Part shown: piece after piece, positions 27,804 through 37,100 of the stretch
How the letters are laid out: every line of letters starts with the position of its first letter
Numbering within the stretch: the first letter of the stretch is position 1
Translations under genes and position numbers: made by a program
Source of the DNA: Stutzerimonas stutzeri
GTDB lineage: Bacteria > Pseudomonadota > Gammaproteobacteria > Pseudomonadales > Pseudomonadaceae
Length of the DNA stretch: 64,000 nt
Assembly (NCBI RefSeq): GCF_002909485.1
Contig: NZ_PPXG01000005.1
Coordinates: 186,001-250,000, forward strand
Direction of reading: 5' to 3'
The notes under the pieces: model-generated
What the model was told of the DNA's origin: nothing
Database searches by the model: none
What the model saw: the letters and a program-made list of their open reading frames with translations, nothing else

Positions 27804-29588
27804 CTAGCGTGTGTTCTCCAGGCTCTTGACGGTCAGTTCCAGCGCTTTGCGCATGTCCAGCCGCGCGGAGCGGCCGACGTCGTTGTCATCCAGCCGATAG
27901 CCGCGCTCCGACGGCAGGATCGGCGCGGTAAGGTCATCCGCCTCGGCCGGCTCGAAATCCGAATCCCGGCCGATGGTCATGGCGCTACGGCGCAACAGTT
28001 CACGCACCTGATCGGGCTCAAGGCCGGGGTTGACTGAAAGCATTGCGCCCACTGCGCCGACGACCAGTGGCGTGGCATAGGATGTGCCGCAATGCACGTC
28101 GCCGCGTTGCTCGGGATCGAGCGTGGCGGCACGGGTACAGGCCGCGGCAGTGATGTCCACTCGCATGTCCACATTTGACGACTTGCGCTTACGTACATAG
28201 TCGGGGTGGTCGATCGAAACTTTTGTCTTGTCATTGCGCTCATGGCCGCCGACTACCAGCAGCTGCTCGGTGATGAACGAGGAGGGCAGCCGATAATCAT
28301 CGCGCCCGGTATGCGCCGAGCCGTTGCCGGCGGAGTTGATGACCAGCACGTCAGGATGCTCGCGGCGCAGCCAGAGAAAGAATTCTTCCAGCAACTCCTC
28401 GTACCCGCTCATGGCAACGCCTGAGCGCAGTAGCGAGTCCACCGGTTCGCCGTCTACATCTACCGTGCCGATACGGTGAATGCCCCAGCTCCAGTTGAGG
28501 ATGTGCGCGCCGTCCTCCACCAGATTCACCGAGGCCGCGACATTGGCGGTGATGCCGGCGTCCGAGTTGCGCTCGACGATCACCTCGAAGCCCGGCCCGG
28601 TGCCGTCCAGTGCGCTGAGAAACCCCTGGTCGCGCGCATCGCTGGCGTGGGCGGCGAGGATGCCAGCCACGCTGCTGCCGTGGTTGTCCGGCCGGTCGGC
28701 GTCGCGGGCGTAGAGGCAGGTGCGTTGCTTGTGCGGATCGCAGGGCTGGAGGTATTCGGCGAAATGCGGTGCATCGAAATCCACTGCGCGCTCGATGATG
28801 CCGATACGCACCGGTTGTTTTTCTCCGGCGCGTTGGCCGGCGGAAATGCGTTCGCGGTAGTAGTCCACTGCATCGAGGAAGCGATTGGCGGCCCATTCGC
28901 GGTTCTGCGGGCGCTTCTGATCCGCGGTCTTGCCGGCTTCCTGCTCGTCGTTCTCGGCGGCCGATTCCTCAATCACCACGGCATCCACGCCTACCTCGCT
29001 GCCCAGGCGCAGCACCATGGCGTCGCGTTCGGTCAGATTCTTGACCGGCAGACGCAGCTGGTAGGTATTCAGCGGCGGTATGGCGCCGATTACTTCGGCG
29101 CCGTATTTCTCGGCCAGCTGCCGCGCTTTTTTCAGCCCCTCGTGGTCCTCCTCGATGATCAGGCTGACCAGGTCGACATAGGTAGTCAGGTCGTCCATGT
29201 TGCGCGCCACTTCATCGGGCGTGGCGGCGAGTACCTGGCTGCGTCCGGCCGAGAGCCAGACCGGGTTGCTGCGCTTGCCGTCGTGTTCAAGCCACAGCGG
29301 CCCGCTGCGTACCGCATCCGGCGCGACGGTCAGGCGCAACTGGTTGCCGTCGCGTTGGAGCTTGTCGGCGCTCAGCTGCTTGCCGTCCAGATACAGCTTC
29401 ACGTCTGAACGGGGCAGGCCTTTGGCATGCAGACACCAGCTCAGCGAATCTTCGGCAAAGAGGTCGCCGCAGCGCTTGAGCTGGGTGATGCGCATTGACT
29501 CTTCAGCTGCTGCTGCTGCTGGGAGGGAGGCGAGGGCGCTGAACAGCCCCAGGCCAAAGGTAAACAGGGTGAAAGATCGTGCTGGCAT
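27804..29588 (-). CDS. Secreted subtilisin-like S8 peptidase with altered Asp site
   Basis: This is a 594-residue protein with a signal peptide (1-28, ending AAAAA). The N-terminal region (30-230) could be a propeptide plus an Ig-like segment. An S8 domain follows, with His303 in DNHGSSVAGI, oxyanion Asn422 in NSAGNGS and Ser503 in CGTSYATPLVVG. At the usual catalytic Asp position the sequence is IGIIERAVDFD, placing Glu266 where DTG or DSG is expected. The second conserved His of HGTH is Ser. It is either an active variant using Glu or a pseudoenzyme. Its stop faces the MarR-type gene, and it starts 3 nt after the egtD stop, so it probably belongs to the egtB-egtD transcript. Confidence 0.82.
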   Translation of the reverse strand: MPARSFTLFTFGLGLFSALASLPAAAAAEESMRITQLKRCGDLFAEDSLSWCLHAKGLPRSDVKLYLDGKQLSADKLQRDGNQLRLTVAPDAVRSGPLWLEHDGKRSNPVWLSAGRSQVLAATPDEVARNMDDLTTYVDLVSLIIEEDHEGLKKARQLAEKYGAEVIGAIPPLNTYQLRLPVKNLTERDAMVLRLGSEVGVDAVVIEESAAENDEQEAGKTADQKRPQNREWAANRFLDAVDYYRERISAGQRAGEKQPVRIGIIERAVDFDAPHFAEYLQPCDPHKQRTCLYARDADRPDNHGSSVAGILAAHASDARDQGFLSALDGTGPGFEVIVERNSDAGITANVAASVNLVEDGAHILNWSWGIHRIGTVDVDGEPVDSLLRSGVAMSGYEELLEEFFLWLRREHPDVLVINSAGNGSAHTGRDDYRLPSSFITEQLLVVGGHERNDKTKVSIDHPDYVRKRKSSNVDMRVDITAAACTRAATLDPEQRGDVHCGTSYATPLVVGAVGAMLSVNPGLEPDQVRELLRRSAMTIGRDSDFEPAEADDLTAPILPSERGYRLDDNDVGRSARLDMRKALELTVKSLENTR

Positions 29589-29591
29589 GGA

Positions 29592-30554
29592 TCAACGTCG
29601 CTCGAGGTAGTTAACGCTGAACAATCCGCGCCGGTCGGTCCACTGCCCACGGCAGTCGAAGCCGGAGGCGTTCGCCAATGCGGCGAAGGAATCGAGCGTG
29701 TATTTGTAGGAATTCTCCGTGTGCAGGCTTTCCCCTGCATCGAAGTGGAAGCGTCGGCCTTCGATGGTCACGTCCTGCGCGGCTGGGCTGATCAGGTGCA
29801 TCTCGATGCGTGATTCGGCCTCGTTGAAGAAGGCGTGATGGAAGAAACGCGACGGGTCGATGTCGCTGTCCAGCTCGTTGCGGATGCGCTGCAGCAGGTT
29901 GAGGTTGAACGCGGCGGTGACATGGGCGCGGTCGTTGTAGGCCGCTTCCAGCACAGCACGATCCTTGACCAGGTCGACGCCGATCACCAGCCCGCCGCCG
30001 GCTGGCAGCACATCGTGCAGGCGCTGGAGAAAAGCCGCCGCCTCGCTTGGGGTGAAGTTGCCAATGCTGGAGCCGGGAAAGAACATCAGTGGATGCTCGC
30101 TGGAAAAATCATCCGGCAGGTTCAGCTCGTGGGAGAAGTCGGTGCAGGCAGCATGCACCTCCAGCCAGGGATAATCGGCGGCCAGACGCTGGGTGCTGCT
30201 GAGCAGGAAGTCCTCGGAGATGTCGATGCCCAGGTAGCTGGTCGGGTGCAGCGCCTCGAGCAGCAGGCGCACCTTGCGGCTGGCACCGCTACCCAGCTCG
30301 ATCAGATCGCTGTTGGGGCCGGCGATGTCGAGGATGTCGTTCGCCGCCTCGGCGAGGATCTGCTCCTCGGTGCGGGTGATGTAGTACTCCGGCTGGCGGC
30401 AGATCTGTTCGAACAGCTCGGAGCCACGCCGATCGTAGAAAAATTTCGGAGATGCCCATTTCGGGCTTGCGGCGAACCCGGCAAGGGTTTCGTCGCGCAG
30501 TGAGGCATCGTGCGGCTGTTGCAGCTGATCGTGAAAATGAATAGCCAGCGCCAT
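29592..30554 (-). CDS. egtD: L-histidine N-alpha-methyltransferase EgtD
   Basis: This is a 320-residue enzyme that trimethylates histidine to hercynine with SAM, the first step of ergothioneine synthesis. The start at 30554 gives MALAIHFHDQLQQPHDASLR; the frame is open far upstream, but only as a shadow of egtB. Family features are PKFFYDRRGSELFEQICRQPEYYITRTE in pieces, the SAM motif LIELGSGASRKVRLLLEAL (about 78-96), and MFFPGSSIGNF. It begins two nt after the egtB stop, so translation is likely coupled. The S8 peptidase gene follows directly. No egtC or EgtE-type lyase gene is in the window. Confidence 0.95.
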   Translation of the reverse strand: MALAIHFHDQLQQPHDASLRDETLAGFAASPKWASPKFFYDRRGSELFEQICRQPEYYITRTEEQILAEAANDILDIAGPNSDLIELGSGASRKVRLLLEALHPTSYLGIDISEDFLLSSTQRLAADYPWLEVHAACTDFSHELNLPDDFSSEHPLMFFPGSSIGNFTPSEAAAFLQRLHDVLPAGGGLVIGVDLVKDRAVLEAAYNDRAHVTAAFNLNLLQRIRNELDSDIDPSRFFHHAFFNEAESRIEMHLISPAAQDVTIEGRRFHFDAGESLHTENSYKYTLDSFAALANASGFDCRGQWTDRRGLFSVNYLERR

Positions 30555-30556
30555 AT

Positions 30557-31852
30557 TCAAAGCCCTCTGGCCAGGCGCAGCCCGGCGAACTGCCAGCGCA
30601 TCGCCGGCTGAAAAAAGTTGCGGTAGGTGACCCGCACGTGGGATTCCGGTGTGGCGCAGCAGCCACCACGCAACACCATCTGGCCGGACATGAATTTGCC
30701 GTTGTATTCGCCAAGGCTGCCGTCCAGCGGGCGGAAGCCCGGGTAGGGCAGGTAGGCGCTCGCCGTCCACTCCCAGACGTCTCCGAACAGTTGCCGGGGC
30801 CCGTCGTGACCCAGCAGGGCGGCGACCGGTTGCAGGTAGTCGCTTTCGAGGAAGTTGCCGCGCAGCGGTTGGTCGGCGGCGGCGACTTCCCATTCGGCTT
30901 CGCTCGGCAGTCTTGCACCGGCCCAGCGGGCGTAGGCATCGGCCTCGTAATAGCTGATGTGGCAGACCGGCGCTTCCAGGTCCAGTGGGAGCAGGCCGCC
31001 AAGGGTCATTTCGTGCCAGCTGGTTTCTTCGTGCAGCCAATACAGCGGCGAGTTCCAGCCGGCCTGCTGGATCAGATCCCAACCATCCGACAGCCACAGC
31101 TCCGGACGGGCGTAACCACCGTCGGTGATGAACGACAGGTATTCGCGGTTGGTCACCGGCCGTTCGGCAAGCTGAAAATCCTCGACGAACTGACGGTGCC
31201 GCGGGGTTTCGCAGTCGAAGGCGAAATCGCTGCCGGCATGTCCAATGTGCTGCACGCCGCCGGCAAACTCATGCCAGCGGGCCCGCTCCGGCGCGGTCGG
31301 TAGCGGCTTGGCGAGGTCGTGGCGATAGACCGGATGCAGCGGGTTCTGCGCCAGGATGTGTTTGATGTCCATCAGCAGCAGTTCCTGGTGTTGCTGCTCA
31401 TGCTGAAGGCCCAATCCGACGCGACGGACGATCTCGGCAGCCTGCTCACGAGGCGGGCTGCTCAGCAGCTCGCCCATGGCCTGATCGACGTGCCGGCGGT
31501 AGCGATAGATATCTTCCACGCCCGGGCGTGACAGCACACCGCGGCGCGCCCGCGGAAACGGCAGGCCATGGGTCTGGTAATAGGAGTTGAACAGGTAGTC
31601 GTAAGCGTCGCTCAGCCGTCGATAGCTGGGCAGATAGGGCAACAGCAGAAAGGTCTCGAAGAACCAGCTGACATGGGCCAGGTGCCATTTCGGCGGGCTG
31701 ACCTCCGGTGTGCTCTGTATGACGTAGTCCTCGACCTGTAGCGGCGTACAGATCGCCTCGCTGGTAGCGCGCACCTGTTGGTAGCGCTGCAACAACAGGT
31801 CGAGCTCGGCCAGCGCTGGATGCGGATTTGGCTGCTCTGCCAGGTTGCCCAT
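30557..31852 (-). CDS. egtB: Ergothioneine biosynthesis protein EgtB
   Basis: This is a 431-residue non-haem iron sulfoxide synthase. It has a DinB-like N-terminal half and a C-terminal FGE-sulfatase (formylglycine-generating enzyme) fold. Iron ligands are seen in WHLAH (residues 56-60) and HEQQHQE (His151, His155), and the FGE fold in RWAGARLPSEAEWEVAA and FGDVWEWTASAY. It couples hercynine to cysteine or gamma-glutamylcysteine with O2. The start at 31852 follows a GGGGGAG purine run; the frame is open 45 codons further upstream, without family similarity. It heads the egtB-egtD-peptidase run and is divergent from a lipoprotein gene. Confidence 0.95.
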   Translation of the reverse strand: MGNLAEQPNPHPALAELDLLLQRYQQVRATSEAICTPLQVEDYVIQSTPEVSPPKWHLAHVSWFFETFLLLPYLPSYRRLSDAYDYLFNSYYQTHGLPFPRARRGVLSRPGVEDIYRYRRHVDQAMGELLSSPPREQAAEIVRRVGLGLQHEQQHQELLLMDIKHILAQNPLHPVYRHDLAKPLPTAPERARWHEFAGGVQHIGHAGSDFAFDCETPRHRQFVEDFQLAERPVTNREYLSFITDGGYARPELWLSDGWDLIQQAGWNSPLYWLHEETSWHEMTLGGLLPLDLEAPVCHISYYEADAYARWAGARLPSEAEWEVAAADQPLRGNFLESDYLQPVAALLGHDGPRQLFGDVWEWTASAYLPYPGFRPLDGSLGEYNGKFMSGQMVLRGGCCATPESHVRVTYRNFFQPAMRWQFAGLRLARGL

Positions 31853-31990
31853 TGGCTCTCCCCCTACGGTTTGACGACCGAAACGGCCTCCCATAGCGAC
31901 CCGGTGCGTCGGGTAAAAGTTTCTGCCGACTGGCCTGAACTCGACCTCGGCCAAGTCACTCCTTGTAGAAGCAAAGCAGGAGAGCAAGCC

Positions 31991-32806
31991 ATGCGAAAGT
32001 TAGTCATCCTGGGTTCCGCGGCGCTGTTGGTTGCCTGCGGGCAACACAACACGGCGTCTTACACCGATGCTGCCGGGGCACCGAAAAGCGCAGAGACTCG
32101 CACGTTGGAGGCTGGGGCCAAGCTGCTGCAGGGCAAGGCGCCACTGGATGCGGTGAGCGCCTATCTCAACGGCTTTCACTTCTACAACGGCGACATGAAC
32201 GGACAGATGGAGGCGCACCATTACGTCACTCGCGTGAATGAGGACGTGATGCAGGCGCTGATCTACGACGGCAATGGCAGCGATGCCAAGCTCATGGGCG
32301 TCGAATACATCATCAGTGCCCGCCTGTTCGAAAAGTTGCCCGAGGATGAGAAGAAGCTCTGGCACAGCCATGATTACGAGGTGAAGTCCGGCGCGCTGGT
32401 TGCGCCCGGCCTGCCGCAAGTGGCGGAAAAGCGGCTGATGGAGCAGGTGGTCAGCACATACGGCAAGACCTGGCACACCTGGCATACCGACCGCGACAAG
32501 GACCTGCCCTACGGTATCCCGGCGCTGATGATGGGCTTTACCGCGGACGGGCAGCTGGATCCGGTACTGGAAAAGGCCCGTGACGACCGCATCGGGGTGG
32601 ATACCCAGGCGATCCGTCGCAGCCGTGAGTCGATTCCGCAGCCCAATGTCGATCCATCTGCCAATGCCTGGGAGAAAGGTGAAGTGATTCAGCTGCAGCG
32701 GGTGCGCGGCGCCGGCGAGCACCGCCACGGTAATACCGCTGGCAAGGCCGAGATCAACGAATCGGGACGCATGCAAAAACAGCGGCAGCGCAGCGAAACG
32801 CGCTGA
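31991..32806 (+). CDS. DUF1264 lipoprotein
   Basis: This is a 271-residue lipoprotein. The ATG at 31991 has AGGAG upstream and gives a signal peptide with lipobox LVACG (Cys16). The body matches the DUF1264 / oil-body-associated family: GFHFYNGDMNGQMEAHHYVTR in pieces, GVEYIISARLFEKLPEDEKKLWHSHDYEVKSG in pieces, and KTWHTWHTDRDKDLPYGIPALMMGF. The many conserved His residues suggest metal or small-ligand binding, but the biochemical role is not known. The tail is basic (QKQRQRSETR). It is divergent from egtB, with 138 nt between starts. A REP-like inverted repeat follows its stop. Confidence 0.82.
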   Translation: MRKLVILGSAALLVACGQHNTASYTDAAGAPKSAETRTLEAGAKLLQGKAPLDAVSAYLNGFHFYNGDMNGQMEAHHYVTRVNEDVMQALIYDGNGSDAKLMGVEYIISARLFEKLPEDEKKLWHSHDYEVKSGALVAPGLPQVAEKRLMEQVVSTYGKTWHTWHTDRDKDLPYGIPALMMGFTADGQLDPVLEKARDDRIGVDTQAIRRSRESIPQPNVDPSANAWEKGEVIQLQRVRGAGEHRHGNTAGKAEINESGRMQKQRQRSETR

Positions 32807-32861
32807 GCGCCGCTTACGCTCCTCCCGCAATGCTGGACCGGAGCGAGTTTTGCTTCAGTTT

Positions 32862-32930
32862 CGTAGGTGGGATTTAACCCACCAAACTGCCAAGTCAGGC
32901 GACATGCGGCGTGCTGAAGTCCACCCTACG
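32862..32930. repeat. REP-like intergenic inverted repeat
   Basis: The ends CGTAGGTGG and CCACCCTACG are inverted copies with one base inserted. Inner segments GGTGGGATTTAACCCACC and GCGGCGTGCTGAAGTCC look like the short palindromic repeats found between genes in pseudomonads. It lies between the DUF1264 lipoprotein and a convergent SDR gene. No other copy was noticed in the window. Confidence 0.5.
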
Positions 32931-32980
32931 GTCGGCGTGGGATGCTGCAATTGAGCAGTGTTCTGAGCGCCGCGCCACGC

Positions 32981-33676
32981 TCACTGCTTGTCCTGGAGAG
33001 GCGGCGTCGGGCGGATCAGGATTTCATTGACGTCCACGTGCGCCGGTTGTGACAGCGCATAGACCACCGCGCGGCCGATGTCTTCCGGTTGCAGGGCATA
33101 GGCTGGCGGCTCGTCGAACAGCGGCGTGTCGACCATGCCCGGCTCGATCAGTGTGACCCTCACGCCGGTCCCGCGCAGCTCCTCTCGCACGCTCAACCCC
33201 ATGCCGGTCACCGCCCATTTGCTGGCGCTGTACATCGACCCGGGAATGACGAAGCGCCCGGCGGCCGAACCGGTGAGCAGCAGGTGCCCACGGCTGGCCT
33301 TGAGCGCGCCCAGGGTACAACGCAAGGTCAGACCGACGCCGTAGACATTGGTCAGCAGCATGGCTTTCCATACCTCGGGATCGGCGCCGCTAAAGCCGCC
33401 TTCGCTGCCGGGGATACCAGCGTTGGCATAGACGGCATTGAGCTGGCCATAGTGACCCAGCACTCGCTGCACCATGGCCTGCTGTGCGGCGTAATCGGTC
33501 ACGTCACAGCGAATGGCGAGGGCACGTTGCGGCCCGATCTCGTCAACCAGATGCTGCAGCTTGTCTTCGGAGCGGGCGGCGAGCGCCAACCTATAACCGG
33601 CGGCCGCCGCCATGCGGGCGGTGGCCGCACCGATGCCGGAGGAGGCGCCGGTGATCAACAGCACAGGGCCGCTCAT
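32981..33676 (-). CDS. SDR family NAD(P)-dependent oxidoreductase
   Basis: This is a 231-residue classical SDR. TGASSGIGAATARMA is the cofactor motif near residue 9, YANAGIPG the NNAG equivalent, and YSASKWAVTG the catalytic Tyr-Lys block. The start at 33676 overlies a GAGGAC ribosome site located in the end of the previous gene. VTLIEPGMVDTPLFDEPP follows the active site. Physiological substrate is unknown. It starts 8 nt after the small upstream gene's stop, so the two form an operon. Confidence 0.88.
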   Translation of the reverse strand: MSGPVLLITGASSGIGAATARMAAAAGYRLALAARSEDKLQHLVDEIGPQRALAIRCDVTDYAAQQAMVQRVLGHYGQLNAVYANAGIPGSEGGFSGADPEVWKAMLLTNVYGVGLTLRCTLGALKASRGHLLLTGSAAGRFVIPGSMYSASKWAVTGMGLSVREELRGTGVRVTLIEPGMVDTPLFDEPPAYALQPEDIGRAVVYALSQPAHVDVNEILIRPTPPLQDKQ

Positions 33677-33684
33677 CTCAGTCC

Positions 33685-33990
33685 TCAGTAGTTTGGAGTG
33701 GTTTCCGGGATAGAACTGTCGTCGGTAATGAACGGCATGCTCCAGGGCTCCAGAGCGCAACCTTTGTCGAGTAACTCCTGACGGGTCTGCTCGATTACCT
33801 GCGCCATGCGCAGCGGGTCGGCGTAGTCACGCACTTGCGGCACTCGGGCAAGTTCTTCGCCTGCCCCGTTCATCACGGTGAAGCCGAAGCTGTCATCTTC
33901 GGTGTTGGCGCTGGTCACGCAACCGCAGGGCAGAAAAGCTTCCGAAGCCAGTTGCATGGCGTTGTCCAGACTGAGCGGGGTAGTGGTCAT
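33685..33990 (-). CDS. Conserved hypothetical protein, 101 aa
   Basis: I do not recognise this protein. The ATG at 33990 follows GGAG at good spacing and gives MTTTPLSLDNAMQLASEAF; the longer frame has no upstream support. It is soluble and acidic, with a Cys pair in PCGCVTSANTEDDSFGFTVMN and a regular alpha/beta pattern. Its second half (VPQVRDYADPLRMAQVIEQTRQEL) is probably helical. It is cotranscribed with the following SDR and divergent from the helicase gene. Confidence 0.7.
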   Translation of the reverse strand: MTTTPLSLDNAMQLASEAFLPCGCVTSANTEDDSFGFTVMNGAGEELARVPQVRDYADPLRMAQVIEQTRQELLDKGCALEPWSMPFITDDSSIPETTPNY

Positions 33991-34107
33991 GTTTATCTCC
34001 GTTTCGTTGCAGATGTCTGAAGTTGACCGCCATATCCGGCAGCCGTTTCCCCGTCGCCGACCGGCTGTCGCTTGTACAAAGGCGAGCCCAGCACCATATT
34101 CATCGGC

Positions 34108-37100
34108 ATGACCGCCTCTTATCCCGATCCTCTGAGCTGTTTCCATCCCGCTGTGGCGGGCTGGTTTTCTCGCAGCTTTCCTGCACCGACACCGGCGCAG
34201 GCAGCTGCCTGGCCGCTGATCCGTGCAGGACATTCGACATTGGTCGCCGCGCCGACGGGCTCGGGCAAGACGTTGACGGCCTTTCTTGCCGCCCTCGATG
34301 CGTTGGTGCAGCAGGGTGTTGCAGAGGGCGGGCTGGCTGATGCCACGCGGGTGCTCTATGTGTCACCGCTTAAGGCGCTGTCCAACGACATTCATATCAA
34401 CCTCGAAGCGCCGCTCGCCGGAATTACCGCGGAGCTGGCGCGGCTCGGGCTGGCGCCGCTGGAAATCCGCACCGCGGTGCGCACCGGCGACACACCGCAG
34501 GCCGAGCGCAATGCCATGCGCAAACGGGTGCCGCACATCCTGGTCACCACGCCGGAATCGCTGTATGTGTTGCTCGGCTCGGCATCCGGCCGCGAAATGC
34601 TCGCTGATGTGCAGAGCGTCATCGTCGATGAGATTCACGCCATCGCCGGCAACAAGCGCGGCAGTCATCTGGCGCTGTCGCTGGAACGACTGGAAGCGCT
34701 ATGTGGCAGGCCGTTGGTGCGCGTCGGCTTGTCGGCTACGCAGAAACCAATCGATGCTGTGGCGCGCTTTCTGGTCGGCGTCGGGCGACCGTGCGAAATA
34801 GTCGATATCGGTCATGGTCGCGCTCGCGATCTGGCGCTGGAAGTGCCGCCCGTGCCGCTGGAAGCGGTGATGAGTAACGATACCTGGGCACTGGTCTATG
34901 ACCGCCTTGCGGCGTTGGCCAGCGAGCATCGCACCACGCTGGTGTTCGTCAACACGCGGCGCATGGCCGAGCGCACCACGCGGTATCTGGCCGAACGGCT
35001 GGGCGCCGCGGTGGTGGCTGCGCACCACGGCAGCCTGGCCCGCGAACAGCGGCTAAGCGCCGAGCAGAAGCTCAAGCGGGGCGATCTGCGGGTACTGGTC
35101 GCGACGGCCTCGCTGGAGCTGGGTATCGACATCGGTGATGTCGAGTTGGTCTGTCAGCTGGGCTCGCCGCGCTCGATCTCGGCCTTCTTGCAGCGGGTCG
35201 GGCGGGCCGGGCATCAGGTCGCCGGTGTCTCCAAGGGGCGGCTGTTTCCCAGCTCCCGCGATGACCTGATCGAGTGCGCTGCACTGCTCGACGCGGTGCG
35301 TCGGGGCGAACTGGATACCCTGAAGATCCCGCAGGCGCCGCTGGACGTACTGGCGCAGCAGATTGTCGCCGAGGTGGCCTGTCGCGAATGGGGCGAGGAT
35401 GCGTTGCTGCAACTGTTCCGCCGGGCGATGCCCTATGCCGCGCTCGACGAGGCGACTTTCCAGTCGCTGCTGCGAATGCTCTCCGACGGCTACACCACGC
35501 GCCATGGAACGCGCGGTGCCTACCTGCATCGTGACCTGGCGACGCGCAGCCTGCGTGGTCGGCGTGGCGGGCGACTAACCGCGTTAACCTCCGGCGGCAC
35601 CATTGCCGACAACGCCGACTATGCGGTGCTGCTGGAACCGCAGGGGCTAAATATCGGCACGGTGAACGAAGACTTCGCCGTGGAGAGCCTGACCGGCGAT
35701 GTGTTCCAGCTAGGCAACACGTCGTATCGCATCCTCAAAATTGAATCTGGGCGGGTGCGTGTCGAGGACGCCCAGGGCATGCCGCCGAGCATCCCGTTCT
35801 GGCTGGGCGAGGCGCCGGGGCGCAGCGACGAGCTGTCCTTTGCCGTAGCGCGGTTGCGTGACGAGATTGATCGGCGGTTGACTGAGGGCGCTCCTTCCCC
35901 CTACGCAGGGCGCCCCAACCCTCTCCCCAAGGGGGAGAGGGAGCAGGCTGAGGCTGCTGGAACGAATGATGAAGGGCCAGGCACCGGAAGGGTTGCGACT
36001 GCTGCTCAAAGCGGCGAAGCCCCACGCGTGGGTGATGAACAAGCTTCCCTGCCTGTCCCAGCGGCGGACCAGGCGCCCTCTCCCCTCCGGGGAGAGGGCT
36101 GGGGTGAGGGGGCGGCGGTGGGTAGAGTGGACCTATCGCCCGCGATCGATTGGCTTACCGGCACCCTTGGCCTGGCGGAAACCGCCGCGCGACAGATCGT
36201 CGAATACCTGGCGCGTGCCCGCTCCGCACTAGGCGCCTTGCCGACTCAGCAGCGGCTGGTCATGGAGCGCTTCTTCGACGAGTCCGGTGGTACCCAACTG
36301 GTCATTCATTCGCCGTACGGCAGCCGCATTAACCGCGCCTGGGGGCTGGCGCTGCGCAAGCGGTTCTGTCGCACCTTCAACTTCGAGCTGCAGGCAGCTG
36401 CCACGGAAGACGCCATCATCCTCTCGCTTTCTACCAGCCACAGCTTCCCGCTGGCCGAGGTGTGGCGCTACCTGCACTCGGCCAGCGCCGAGCAGGTGCT
36501 GATCCAGGCGCTGCTGGACGCTCCGCTGTTCGGCGTGCGCTGGCGCTGGATTGCGACTACGGCTCTGGCTTTGCCGCGCATGGCTGGCGGGCGCAAGGTC
36601 GCTCCTCAGCTGCAACGTATGAAGAGCGACGACCTGCTGGCGACGGTGTTTCCTGACCAAGTGGCGTGCCTGGAAAACATCGTCGGCGAGCGAGAGATTC
36701 CCGACCATCCGCTGGTGCGGCAGACCCTTGATGACTGCCTGCATGAGGCCATGGACAGCGAAGGCTGGCTGGCACTGTTGCGCCGCATGGAGGGTGGCGA
36801 GGTGGAGCTGCTGGCACGGGATCTACCTGCACCATCGCCGCTGGCCATGGAGATTCTTGGCGCACGTCCCTATGCCTTTCTCGACGATGCACCGCTGGAA
36901 GAAAGACGCACTCAGGCGGTACTCGCGCGGCGCTGGAGCGATCCTGAATCGAGCGACGACTTGGGCGCGCTGGATCCTGAGGCCATCGCTGCGGTGCGCG
37001 AAGAGGCTTGGCCCGAGGCGCGCAATGCTGACGAACTGCACGAAGCGCTGACGGCAATGGGCTGCATCGCCGAGTCCGAGGCTGCCGCTCGGCCGCATTG

